This document shows, one piece after another, positions 27,464 to 35,568 of a DNA stretch of 64,000 nt (positions within the stretch are counted from its first letter, which is position 1; each line of letters starts with the position of its first letter). Below the pieces are notes generated by a model. It was not told the DNA's origin. It ran no database searches and saw nothing but the letters and a program-made list of their open reading frames with translations. A program made the translations under genes and the position numbers. The stretch spans positions 3,038,001-3,102,000 of the forward strand of contig NZ_CP047650.1 in NCBI RefSeq assembly GCF_009906855.1, in the 5' to 3' direction. Source of the stretch: Xylophilus rhododendri. GTDB taxonomy: Bacteria > Pseudomonadota > Gammaproteobacteria > Burkholderiales > Burkholderiaceae_C.

Positions 27464-29635
27464 TCAATTCAATCGATTGATTGAATTGTCTGCGTCAGGT
27501 GAAGCCGGGCCCGGGGCGGTGTCCATCGCGGCGTCGGCGTCCGCAACGCTGGCGGCAAGCGCTTCGGCCCGTGCCTGCTCCCGCGCCAGCGTGCGTCGCA
27601 CTGCCGCGCCAAGCACGGCCGCCGCCTCACACACGCGCCTCCTGCTGATACCGGCGAAATCGGCGCCACCTTGCGTCTGCTCCTGCTGCACTGCGCGCTC
27701 TAGTTCGGCATGGGAGTGTTCGTCGGCAGCCGCCATGTCCTTCGTGTACTGCGCGTCCCTCAGCCCTGGATAGTCGTCGAGCCAGCCCGTCTCGTGCACG
27801 AAACGCATCAGGTCATTGTTCTTCACCGTGACCACGGCCGCCACCATCACCGCCAGGTGCGTCAAGGGCACTTGCGTCTGGTAGTAGGTCGTGGTCAGCC
27901 CTTCATCCTCCAGCAGGCCCCACCGGCGCAGCTGAGCCTTGATGCACAGGCTGCGCTGCAGCAGGTCGATGTTGGGCGCGTTGCCGTAAATCCCGAAGGT
28001 GTGGCGCCGCACCACGTCGTGCAGATGGAGCTGGCGCAGCACCCGCAGCTTGCCGCGCAGGTCCGTGGCCTGGAAGAAGCGCAGCAGCAGGCGCGCGCGG
28101 TCCGCGCCGGAAGCGACGTTGTCCTCGCAGGACGCGCAGGCATCGACGCCGATGGCGACCAGCCTCTCGGCAAAGGGCAGCCCGGCCGAGCGCATCATGG
28201 CGAGCCAGTCCCCGCACAGGGTCAGCAGCACCTGGGGCCGTTCCCTCCATTCGGCCGTGGTCGGCAGCCGCGCCATGAACAGGGCCAGGCCCTGGCAGTG
28301 CTGCCGGTCGAGCAGGGGCTGTCCCTTGTTGTCCAGGATGGCAGGCAGCGCATCGATGTAGCGGTGCAGGTCCGGCGGCAGGGGCTGGTAGAGGGCGCTG
28401 ATGAACTGCGGCTCCAGGCAGAGGTTCAGCAGCTGCTGGCATTCCAGCAGGTCCAGGTCGCGCAGTTCGAGGGCGCGCAGGATGCGCGGCAGGATCATGA
28501 TCAGGGTGCGCGGTGCGGTGTAGCCATGGGCCAGCGCCTCGTGCAGTTCCGCCGGCTCGCGGGCCCGGCCGTCTTCCAGCGTCAGGCCCAGCAGGCGGGC
28601 CAGGGCATGCATCAGTGCCAGACGCTCGGGTTTGCCGCGTCGGTAGGCGGTGCGCAGGGCCGACAGCAGGCGGCCGGGGGCCAGCTCCGGTGCCCCGGCA
28701 TTGCCTGCCAGCAGGGCGCGGTAGGTGGGCTCCTGGTCGCGGATGTCCTGGTCATGGTCCACCAGGGCGATCTTCAGGCAGGCCATGACATGCATGTCCA
28801 GCGCGGCATGGGCGCCGGTGCTGTCCTTGCTGTCGCGGCCGCGGCGGCGTTCCAGGTCGCGCAGCATCGCCGCGATGGAGATGGGACCGCTCCAGGGATA
28901 GCCCGGGAAATAGGCACCGCGGTCCTCCAGGTTCACCAGTTCGGAGCCCGGCGCGCCGGCTTCGGGCCATTCGTCGGCGCAGTGGGTGCAGGGAAGGCCT
29001 AGCAGTTCGTGCAACTGCCGCAGCTGCCTGGCCTGGTCCCAGGATCCCGCGCGAGGATAGGTGCGGTGCATGTCGGCCAGCATGCCCAGGGCCCGCCTCA
29101 GGCGTGAATCCTCCACGCCGGAGGCGTCGATGTCCGGCATGGGTTCCGGGACCGGCGGGATGAGCAGTGCGGGCTGGGGCGGCCTCGGAATGCTTCGCGG
29201 CCGCTCCTGCGGTGGGGGCGGAGGCGGCGGCGGAGGCGGCGGCGGCACCGCGAACACCTCGGCCGCCCTCGGCGCGGGGTCGGGCGGCGGTGCCGCCGGC
29301 AGCTGCGCCAGCGGGCCGGCCGACCCTGGCGGCGCCGTGTAGGGCAGGCCCAGGGCCGCATGGGTCTGGCGCAGCAGCGAGTCGTGCCAGCTCTCCTGGC
29401 CGGGCGCGCCGAGATACAGGCGGTAGAAACCGAGCAGCTCTTCCTCGCTGATGGGGAGCTGGCCCACCCGGTGGTTGCGCAGGCGCGTGGCGGATGCGAG
29501 CAGGGCGTCGAGTTCGGCGGGTGTGCAGGCCGGCGTCTCGGCCAGGCTCAGCCGCGCGCAGAACGTTCGCGCCGAGCGGGGTGGATCGATGGCGGCGAAT
29601 GCACCGCCCGATGGGGGGATGGCTGGGTTGAACAT
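27464..29635 (-). CDS. Large accessory protein with poly-proline tract and NEL-like (IpaH/SspH-type) E3 ligase region
   Basis: 723 residues. The N-terminal part has a Pro-rich linker with twelve consecutive prolines at 131-142 and no signal peptide. No leucine-rich repeats are visible. From about residue 450 the sequence follows the NEL layout known from IpaH and SspH: LFMARLPTTAEWRERP, then AERLVAIGVDACASCEDNVA, with the candidate catalytic Cys503 in a C-x-D setting, then LLQRSLCIKAQLRRWGLLEDEGL, VPLTHLAVMVAAVVTVKNNDLMRFVHETGWLDDYPGLR. This is recognition by pattern, without an alignment. NEL proteins are type III secreted ubiquitin ligases that act in host cells. The gene's 3' end overlaps the tetR operator. 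An alternative is an unrelated helical protein. Confidence 0.6.
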   Translation of the reverse strand: MFNPAIPPSGGAFAAIDPPRSARTFCARLSLAETPACTPAELDALLASATRLRNHRVGQLPISEEELLGFYRLYLGAPGQESWHDSLLRQTHAALGLPYTAPPGSAGPLAQLPAAPPPDPAPRAAEVFAVPPPPPPPPPPPPQERPRSIPRPPQPALLIPPVPEPMPDIDASGVEDSRLRRALGMLADMHRTYPRAGSWDQARQLRQLHELLGLPCTHCADEWPEAGAPGSELVNLEDRGAYFPGYPWSGPISIAAMLRDLERRRGRDSKDSTGAHAALDMHVMACLKIALVDHDQDIRDQEPTYRALLAGNAGAPELAPGRLLSALRTAYRRGKPERLALMHALARLLGLTLEDGRAREPAELHEALAHGYTAPRTLIMILPRILRALELRDLDLLECQQLLNLCLEPQFISALYQPLPPDLHRYIDALPAILDNKGQPLLDRQHCQGLALFMARLPTTAEWRERPQVLLTLCGDWLAMMRSAGLPFAERLVAIGVDACASCEDNVASGADRARLLLRFFQATDLRGKLRVLRQLHLHDVVRRHTFGIYGNAPNIDLLQRSLCIKAQLRRWGLLEDEGLTTTYYQTQVPLTHLAVMVAAVVTVKNNDLMRFVHETGWLDDYPGLRDAQYTKDMAAADEHSHAELERAVQQEQTQGGADFAGISRRRVCEAAAVLGAAVRRTLAREQARAEALAASVADADAAMDTAPGPASPDADNSINRLN
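27465..27488. promoter_or_regulatory. Probable TetR operator of the efflux operon
   Basis: CAATTCAATC (27465-27474) and GATTGAATTG (27479-27488) form a perfect 10-base inverted repeat around GATT. The element lies directly upstream of the tetR start and contrasts sharply with the G+C-rich surroundings. It also covers the last codons of the opposite-order neighbouring gene (27464-29635), so coding sequence and operator are superposed. Binding by the adjacent TetR is inferred. Confidence 0.82.
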
Positions 29636-29772
29636 GATGGTTTCCCACTGACGATGGATCGCTCGACGATAGGAAGGCGCGCGCTGCGGCGTGTTTTCAG
29701 AGCCGCAAACTGCACCGGTCGGCGAAACGCCGAGCGCCAGCGGGCGCGAATCCTGCTTGCCCCTGCAGCGCC

Positions 29773-30723
29773 ATGTCCTTCACCCCGCGCCCCCAGGCCA
29801 CGCCCCTCAATTTGCGCCAGATCGAGGTCTTCCACGCCATCATGATCACCGGCTCGCTCAGCGAGGCCGGCCGCATGCTGTGCGTGTCGCAGCCGGCGGT
29901 CAGCCGGGTGCTGGCCACGGCCGAGAGCCGGCTCAAGTTCCTGCTGTTCGAGCGCGTGCGCGGCCGGCTGCAGCCCACGCCGGAGGCGCGGCGGCTGTTC
30001 TCGGAGGTCGAGCCCATCGTGGCCGCGGTCAACCATTTCAACGGCGTGGCGCGCAGCCTGGCCGAGGGCGACGAGGGCAAGCTCTGCATCGTCTCCAGCC
30101 CCAGCTACAGCGAATGGCTGATGCCGCGCGCCATCGAGCGCTTCCGCGCCCGCCATCCGGACGTGCACATCAGCTACCGCCCCATGCCCTTCGACGCGCT
30201 GCTGCCGCACATGCTGCTGGGCCGCGCCGACCTGTGCGTCTCCTCGATGGCGCCGCCGAGCGGCGCCAACCTGGCGGTCAAGGAGATCGGCGAGGGCCGC
30301 ATCATGTGCGCCATCCCGCGCCGCCATCCGCTGGCCGGCGCGGACGTGGTGACGGCCGCCATGCTGCGCGACCAGACCCTGATCAGCTACGGCAGCGAAA
30401 CCCCCTTCGGCCAGATGACCAGCCGTTTCCTGGATGCGGCCGGTGTCTTCCCCCACATCGAGATCCGCTCCACGCCCGAGGCCCTGGCCCTGGTGCGCCA
30501 GGGGGTGGGCGTGGCGCTGATCGAATCCTTCGGTTTCACCGAGACCCTGGCCGACACCATGGTGCTGCGGCCGATCGCCCCGGCGCTGGTGCACCAGATC
30601 TACCAGATCCATTCGCGAGCCCATCCGCTGTCCAACCTGGCCAAGGGTTTCCTCGCCACGCTCAAGCACCTGCTCGACAAGGAGCTGCCGCAAGACCTCT
30701 TGCCCGAGCGCCTGGCGGCCTGA
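29773..30723 (+). CDS. LysR-family transcriptional regulator of the D-amino-acid cluster
   Basis: 316 residues. The N-terminal winged helix is LNLRQIEVFHAIMITGSLSEAGRMLCVSQPAVSRVLATAESRLKFLLFERVRGRLQPTPEA, the standard LysR layout. A periplasmic-binding-fold effector domain follows from about residue 95 (LCIVSSPSYSEWLMPRAIERF). It precedes the N-carbamoyl-D-amino-acid hydrolase gene in the same direction with a 290-base gap that contains a LysR-type box. It therefore probably activates the downstream genes; ligand unknown. Confidence 0.9.
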   Translation: MSFTPRPQATPLNLRQIEVFHAIMITGSLSEAGRMLCVSQPAVSRVLATAESRLKFLLFERVRGRLQPTPEARRLFSEVEPIVAAVNHFNGVARSLAEGDEGKLCIVSSPSYSEWLMPRAIERFRARHPDVHISYRPMPFDALLPHMLLGRADLCVSSMAPPSGANLAVKEIGEGRIMCAIPRRHPLAGADVVTAAMLRDQTLISYGSETPFGQMTSRFLDAAGVFPHIEIRSTPEALALVRQGVGVALIESFGFTETLADTMVLRPIAPALVHQIYQIHSRAHPLSNLAKGFLATLKHLLDKELPQDLLPERLAA

Positions 30724-30741
30724 ATTCCCCGTCCACACATC

Positions 30742-30775
30742 AGCCCGGAGCTGCAAAAGCGGCCCCGGGCTTTGC
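30742..30775 (+). terminator. Weak hairpin after the LysR gene
   Basis: AGCCCGG (30742-30748) and CCGGGCT (30765-30771) pair across a 16-base loop, followed by TTTG. The T run is short, so termination may be partial. It lies between the LysR stop and the LysR-type box. Confidence 0.4.
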
Positions 30776-30822
30776 CGTGGGCGCGGCCTTTTCGGGCCGG
30801 TCATCACGATTTGGCGGTCACC

Positions 30823-30839
30823 CATAAACGAAGGTTATG
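30823..30839. promoter_or_regulatory. LysR-type binding box upstream of the D-amino-acid genes
   Basis: CATAA, seven bases and TTATG form a perfect inverted repeat. It contains the ATAA-N7-TTAT pattern and the T-N11-A motif typical of LysR regulators. It stands 175 bases before the hydrolase ATG and 99 bases after the LysR stop. Control by the adjacent regulator is inferred. Confidence 0.6.
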
Positions 30840-30941
30840 ACTCGGGTTAACCCTTGTATGCCTCCAGCGGGATTTTTCCTTTTCGGATCAAGGGCTTAGA
30901 CCTTGATTGGAGCCCGTCCCACACCTTCTCCACCACGCAAT

Positions 30942-30972
30942 CGAGGGGCTTTGGAAGCCGCCAAGCCCCTCG
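30942..30972 (+). other. Strong leader hairpin before the N-carbamoyl-D-amino-acid hydrolase gene
   Basis: CGAGGGGCTT (30942-30951) and AAGCCCCTCG (30963-30972) form a perfect 10-base stem with an 11-base loop, ending 41 bases before the hydrolase ATG. No T run follows, so it is not an ordinary terminator. It may stabilise the mRNA or belong to a regulatory leader. Confidence 0.55.
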
Positions 30973-31013
30973 CATCATCACGGCCAGGTCACATAAACCG
31001 AGACGAAAACCCC

Positions 31014-32009
31014 ATGTCCAACATCATCACCGTCGCCGCCGCCCAGCTCGGCCCCATCCAGAAGGACGAAGGCCGCGATGTCGCCGTCGCCCGCATGGTC
31101 CGCCTGCTGGAGCGCGCCCACCAGCGCGGCGCCCAGGTCGTCGTGTTCCCCGAACTGGCGCTGACCACCTTCTTCCCGCGCTGGTACCACGAGGACCTGA
31201 ACGAGGTCGACCACTGGTACGAGAGCGAGCTGCCCTCGGCCGCCACCCAGCCGCTGTTCGATGCGATCAAGAAGCTCGGCCTGACCGTCTACCTCGGCTA
31301 CGCCGAACTGGCCTTCGAGGCCGACGAGACCGGCGCGGTGCGCAAGCGCCGCTTCAACACCTCTGTGGTGATCGCGCCCAGCGGCGAAATCATCTTCAAG
31401 TACCGCAAGGTGCACATGCCCGGCCACGTGGAATATGCCCCGGCGCGCAAGGTGCAGCACCTGGAGAAACGCTACTTCGAGATCGGCAACCTGGGCTTTC
31501 CGGTGGTGCGCGCGCCCGTCGGCGGCACGCCGGTCAACATGGGCATGATGCTGTGCAACGACCGGCGCTGGCCCGAATCCTGGCGCAGCATGGGCCTGCA
31601 GCAGGTCGAGCTGGTCATGCTGGGCTACAACACGCCCAGCCTGAACATGGAGAACAAGGGCTTCGAGGCGCACCACCTGCGGGTCTTCCATTCGGAACTC
31701 TCGATCCAGGCCGGCTGCTACCAGAACGCCACCTTCGCCGTCGCCACCGCCAAGGCCGGCAACGAGGACGGCCACGAACTCTTCGGCCACTCGGTCATCG
31801 TCAACCCCCAGGGCGAGGTCATGGCCCGCACCACCACCTGGGACGACGCACTGGCCGTGGCCGACTGCGACCTGGAGATGTGCCGCCTGGGCCGCACGAC
31901 CATCTTCAACTTCGCCCTGCACCGCCGCACCGAGGCCTACGGCCGCATCACCGAGCAGACCGGCAGCGTCGAGCCGCCGGTGTGGACCAGCCGCGAAGGG
32001 AGCCTGTGA
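31014..32009 (+). CDS. N-carbamoyl-D-amino-acid amidohydrolase (nitrilase superfamily)
   Basis: 331 residues. Predicted to hydrolyse N-carbamoyl-D-amino acids to free D-amino acids, CO2 and ammonia in the cytoplasm. The Glu-Lys-Cys triad of the nitrilase fold is seen as Glu47 (VVFPELALT), Lys132 (KYRKVHMPG) and Cys181 (MLCNDRRWPE). CNDRRWPESWR and GYNTPSLN closely follow the Agrobacterium D-carbamoylase. ATG 31014 is used; longer forms lack support. It is the first gene of a unit behind a LysR box, and its stop overlaps the next ATG by one base (TGATG). Confidence 0.88.
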   Translation: MSNIITVAAAQLGPIQKDEGRDVAVARMVRLLERAHQRGAQVVVFPELALTTFFPRWYHEDLNEVDHWYESELPSAATQPLFDAIKKLGLTVYLGYAELAFEADETGAVRKRRFNTSVVIAPSGEIIFKYRKVHMPGHVEYAPARKVQHLEKRYFEIGNLGFPVVRAPVGGTPVNMGMMLCNDRRWPESWRSMGLQQVELVMLGYNTPSLNMENKGFEAHHLRVFHSELSIQAGCYQNATFAVATAKAGNEDGHELFGHSVIVNPQGEVMARTTTWDDALAVADCDLEMCRLGRTTIFNFALHRRTEAYGRITEQTGSVEPPVWTSREGSL

Positions 32010-33055
32010 TGAGCACCGCCGCACCGCAACGCAGCCGCCCGGCCGCCACCATCCCGCACGAGATGCTCGGCCAGATGCGGGTGCCGACCTTCGCCGACGT
32101 GGAACGCGCCGCCGTGGCCATCGCGCCCCATGTGCGCCGCACGCCGCTGCTGCGTTCGCCCAAACTCGACGCCATCGCCGGCGCGCCGGTCTGGCTGAAG
32201 ACCGAATGCCTGCAGGTCACCGGCTCCTTCAAGGCGCGCGGCGCCTTCAACGCCATGCTGGCGCTGAGCCCCGAGCAGCGCGCCCGCGGCGTGGTGGCGT
32301 ATTCCACCGGCAACCACGGCCAGGCCATCGCCTGGGCCGCCAAGACGCTCGGCCTGCAGGCCACCGTGGTGATGCCGGTCGATGCGCCCAAGAACAAGGT
32401 CCAGAAGGCCACCCAGCAGGGCGCCCAGGTGGTGCACTACGACCGCCGCACGCAAAGCCGTGAAGAGATCGGCATGCGCCTGCTCGAAGAAAGCGGCGGC
32501 ACGCTGGTGCCGCCCGGCGACCATCCCGACGTGCTGGCCGCGCAAGGCACCGTGGCGCTGGAAGCCCTGCAGGACCTGCCGGCCGAGGCCCGCGCCAACC
32601 TGGGCCTGTTCGCCTCGCCCTGCGGCGGCGGCGGCCTGGCCGCGGGCTGCGGCCTGGTGATCGATGCACTCAGCCCGCAGACGCGCCAGTACGCCGTCGA
32701 GCCGGCCGGCTTCGACGACACGGTGCAGTCGCTGGCCAAGGGCCAGCGCACGCCCAACGCGCCGGGCGCCACCACCATGTCCGATGCCCTGATGGCCGCG
32801 ATTCCCGCCGAGCTGCCCTGGGAGATCAACCACCGCTTCCTCAGCGGCGCCCTGGCCGTCAGCGATGCCGAGGTGCGCACGGCGATCCGCTTCGCGCTGG
32901 AAGAGCTGCGCCTGGTCGTGGAGCCCGGCGGCGCCGTCGCCCTGGCCGCGCTGCTGGCCGGCAAGCTGGACCTGCAGGGCCGCGACGCGGTCATCGTGCT
33001 GTCCGGCGGAAACATCGACACGCCCCTGCTGCGCGAGCTGCTGCAGGACGCCTGA
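32009..33055 (+). CDS. Threonine/serine dehydratase-type PLP enzyme
   Basis: 348 residues from ATG 32009. Fold type II PLP enzyme that deaminates a hydroxyamino acid to a 2-oxo acid. The PLP lysine is Lys75 in TGSFKARGAF. SPCGGGGLAAGC is the phosphate-binding glycine loop and LSGGNID closes the site. No C-terminal ACT domain is present, so it is of the catabolic type. Placed between two D-amino-acid hydrolases, it may act on D-serine or D-threonine, or on the L-forms after racemisation; substrate is inferred. Confidence 0.88.
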   Translation: MSTAAPQRSRPAATIPHEMLGQMRVPTFADVERAAVAIAPHVRRTPLLRSPKLDAIAGAPVWLKTECLQVTGSFKARGAFNAMLALSPEQRARGVVAYSTGNHGQAIAWAAKTLGLQATVVMPVDAPKNKVQKATQQGAQVVHYDRRTQSREEIGMRLLEESGGTLVPPGDHPDVLAAQGTVALEALQDLPAEARANLGLFASPCGGGGLAAGCGLVIDALSPQTRQYAVEPAGFDDTVQSLAKGQRTPNAPGATTMSDALMAAIPAELPWEINHRFLSGALAVSDAEVRTAIRFALEELRLVVEPGGAVALAALLAGKLDLQGRDAVIVLSGGNIDTPLLRELLQDA

Positions 33056-33101
33056 TTTTTATTTGTCCCGTCCCACGAAACCCTTTCAACAGGTCCTCAC
33101 C

Positions 33102-34091
33102 ATGTCCACCTTCAAGACCACCCTCGGCCGCCTCGCGCGCCGTGTCGTCCTGCCCTTCGCGGCACTGACGCTGGCCACCGCCGCCTTCGCCGCCTTCCCC
33201 GACCGGCCGATCACCATCATCGTGCCCTTCAACGCCGGCACCACGCCCGACATCCTGACCCGCATGGTGGCCGAGCAGATGGGCCGCGACATCAACCAGT
33301 CGGTGGTGGTGCTGAACCGCGTCGGCGCCTCCGGCATCATCGGCACGCAGGCCCTGATCAACTCGCCGGCCGACGGCTACACCCTGGCCTATGCCAACGT
33401 CGCCACGCTGGCGATCAACCAGGCGCTCTACAAGAAGCTGCCCTACGACGCCGACAAGCAGCTGGCCCCCGTGGCCCTGGCCGGCTACGTGCAGAACGTG
33501 CTGGTGGTGCGCCCCGAGCTGGGCGTGAAGTCGGTGGCCGAGCTGATCGCCCTGGCCAAGAAGAAGCCCGGCGCGCTGAGCGTGGGCTCCGGCGGCAACG
33601 GCACCACCGGCCACCTGAGCGCCGAGATGTTCAAGGCCATGTCGGGCACCTTCATGACCCACATCCCCTACAAGGGCGGCCTGGAAGCCGACCTGGCGCT
33701 GATCCGCGGCGAGATCGACGTGCTGTTCGAGAACATCACCACCATCGCGCCCTACATCCAGAGCGGCAAGGTCATCCCCCTGGGCGTGACCGGCGTGAAG
33801 CGTGATGCCACCCTGCCCAACATGCCGACCATGGCCGAATCCGGCCTCAAGGGCTACAACGCCGTGGCCTGGACCGGTTACGTGGCGCCTGCCGCCGTCG
33901 ATCCGCACACGCTGGACTTCCTGAACAAGGCGATCAACAACGCCCTGAACAACCCGCAGCTCAAGGCCCGCCTGGCCGGCATGGCCTTCGAAGTGACGAC
34001 CGGTCCGCGCAGCGCCCTGTTCGACCTGGCGCACAAGGAACGTCCGATGTGGGCTGACGTCGTCAAGCGTTCCGGCGCCGCCGTCGACTGA
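33102..34091 (+). CDS. Bug-type tripartite tricarboxylate transporter substrate-binding protein
   Basis: 329 residues with a signal peptide ending near TAAFA. Mature features of the TctC/Bug family are seen: FPDRPITIIVPFNAGTTPDILTRMVAEQM, NRVGASGIIGTQALINSPADGYTL and MTHIPYKGG. It binds a small anionic or amide compound in the periplasm. The membrane partners (TctA/TctB) are not in the window, which is usual for Bug genes. Genomic setting suggests an N-carbamoyl- or N-acyl-amino acid as ligand. Confidence 0.9.
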   Translation: MSTFKTTLGRLARRVVLPFAALTLATAAFAAFPDRPITIIVPFNAGTTPDILTRMVAEQMGRDINQSVVVLNRVGASGIIGTQALINSPADGYTLAYANVATLAINQALYKKLPYDADKQLAPVALAGYVQNVLVVRPELGVKSVAELIALAKKKPGALSVGSGGNGTTGHLSAEMFKAMSGTFMTHIPYKGGLEADLALIRGEIDVLFENITTIAPYIQSGKVIPLGVTGVKRDATLPNMPTMAESGLKGYNAVAWTGYVAPAAVDPHTLDFLNKAINNALNNPQLKARLAGMAFEVTTGPRSALFDLAHKERPMWADVVKRSGAAVD

Positions 34092-34101
34092 TCAACAGGC
34101 C

Positions 34102-35565
34102 ATGGCGCATTTCGACGTATTGATCCGCCACGGCACGCTCGTGGACGGCACAGGGGCAGCGCGCCAGCGCGGCGATGTCGGCATCCGGGGGGACCACATC
34201 GCCGCGCTCGGCGAACTGCACCAGGCCACGGCCGATACGGTGATCGACGCCACCGGCCGCATCGTGGCGCCGGGTTTCATCGACTCGCACACGCACGACG
34301 ACCGCTACCTCACCTCGGCGCCGCAGATGCCGGCCAAGCTCAGCCAGGGCGTGACCACGGTGGTCACCGGCAACTGCGGCATCAGCCTGGCGCCGTGGAC
34401 CGCACGCGCCGGCCAGGGTGTGCCGCAGCCGCTCAACCTGCTGAGCGACGATCCGGCGGACTTCCGCTTTCCCACCTTCGCCGGCTACCTGGCGGACCTG
34501 GAGAGCCGGCCCGCCGCCATCAACGCCGCCTGCCTGGTGGGCCACACGGCCCTGCGCGCGGCAGCGATGGAGAGCCTGGACCGCAGCGCCGACGCGGCCG
34601 AGATCGCCCACATGCAGGAGCTGCTGCGCGAGGCGATGGAGGCGGGCGCGATCGGGCTTTCGACCGGCGCCGCCTATCCCGCCGCCATGCCGGCGAGCAC
34701 CGCCGAGATGGAAGGCGTGATCTCGGCCATGCGCGGCTATGGCGGCGTCTACGCCAGCCATATCCGCGACGAGAGCGACCGCATCTTCGAGGCCATGGAC
34801 GAAGCGATCGCCGTGGGTGCGGCCGGCGCGGCCAACACCGTGCTCTCGCACCACAAGCTGATCGGCAAACACAACCACGGCCGCTCGGTGCAGACCCTGG
34901 CGCATGTGGCGCAGGCCCGGCTCAGCCATCCGGTGGCGCTGGACGCCTATCCCTACACGGCCGGCTCCACCGTGCTGCGCAAGGACCGGCTGCCGGTCTC
35001 CAGCCGGGTGATCGTGACCAAGTCGGTGCCGCATCCGGAACACGCCGGCCGCGACCTGGACGACATCGCCCGCGACATGGGCCTGTCGCCCGAGGACGCG
35101 GTCGATGCCCTGCAGCCCGCCGGCGCCATCTACTTCCTGATGGACGAGCAGGACGTGCAGCGCATCCTGAAATTCCCCGCCACCATGGTCGGCTCCGACG
35201 GCATCCCGCACGACAGCGCGCCGCATCCGCGCCTGTGGGGCACCTTCCCGCGGGTGCTGGGCCATTACTGCCGCGACGTCGGCCTGTTCACCCTGGAAGA
35301 GGCGGTGCACAAGATGACGGGGCTCACCGCCACCCACTTCAAGCTGCCCGGCCGCGGTGTGCTGGCGGTCGGCAACTTCGCCGATGTGACGGTGTTCGAC
35401 GCCGGCGGCATCGCCGACCTGGCCACCTGGGAAGCACCGACACGGCAGGCCGCCGGCATCGATGCGGTACTGGTCAACGGCGCCCTGGCCTGGCGCGACG
35501 GCGCGGCCACCGGCGTTTTCAAGGGCCGGGTGATCCGGCATTCGGACGGCGGCGCGCCGTCCTGA
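34102..35565 (+). CDS. N-acyl-D-amino-acid deacylase (D-aminoacylase)
   Basis: 487 residues. Releases D-amino acids from N-acyl derivatives; a zinc amidohydrolase. The metal site motif DSHTHDD lies at 61-67, and TGNCG holds the metal-binding Cys92 typical of D-aminoacylases. SHHKLIGKHN and VGSDGIPHDSAPHPRLWGTFPR provide later ligands, as in the Alcaligenes enzyme. It begins 10 bases after the Bug stop and is probably the last gene of the cluster. It converges with comM, with 3 bases between the two stops. Confidence 0.9.
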   Translation: MAHFDVLIRHGTLVDGTGAARQRGDVGIRGDHIAALGELHQATADTVIDATGRIVAPGFIDSHTHDDRYLTSAPQMPAKLSQGVTTVVTGNCGISLAPWTARAGQGVPQPLNLLSDDPADFRFPTFAGYLADLESRPAAINAACLVGHTALRAAAMESLDRSADAAEIAHMQELLREAMEAGAIGLSTGAAYPAAMPASTAEMEGVISAMRGYGGVYASHIRDESDRIFEAMDEAIAVGAAGAANTVLSHHKLIGKHNHGRSVQTLAHVAQARLSHPVALDAYPYTAGSTVLRKDRLPVSSRVIVTKSVPHPEHAGRDLDDIARDMGLSPEDAVDALQPAGAIYFLMDEQDVQRILKFPATMVGSDGIPHDSAPHPRLWGTFPRVLGHYCRDVGLFTLEEAVHKMTGLTATHFKLPGRGVLAVGNFADVTVFDAGGIADLATWEAPTRQAAGIDAVLVNGALAWRDGAATGVFKGRVIRHSDGGAPS

Positions 35566-35568
35566 TGA

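Noticed and set aside
29636..29772. Hrp/PIP-box (TTCG-N16-TTCG) upstream of the NEL-like gene
   Set aside because: A TTCGC is present on the minus strand but the second half is not at the required distance, so type III promoter control is not shown.
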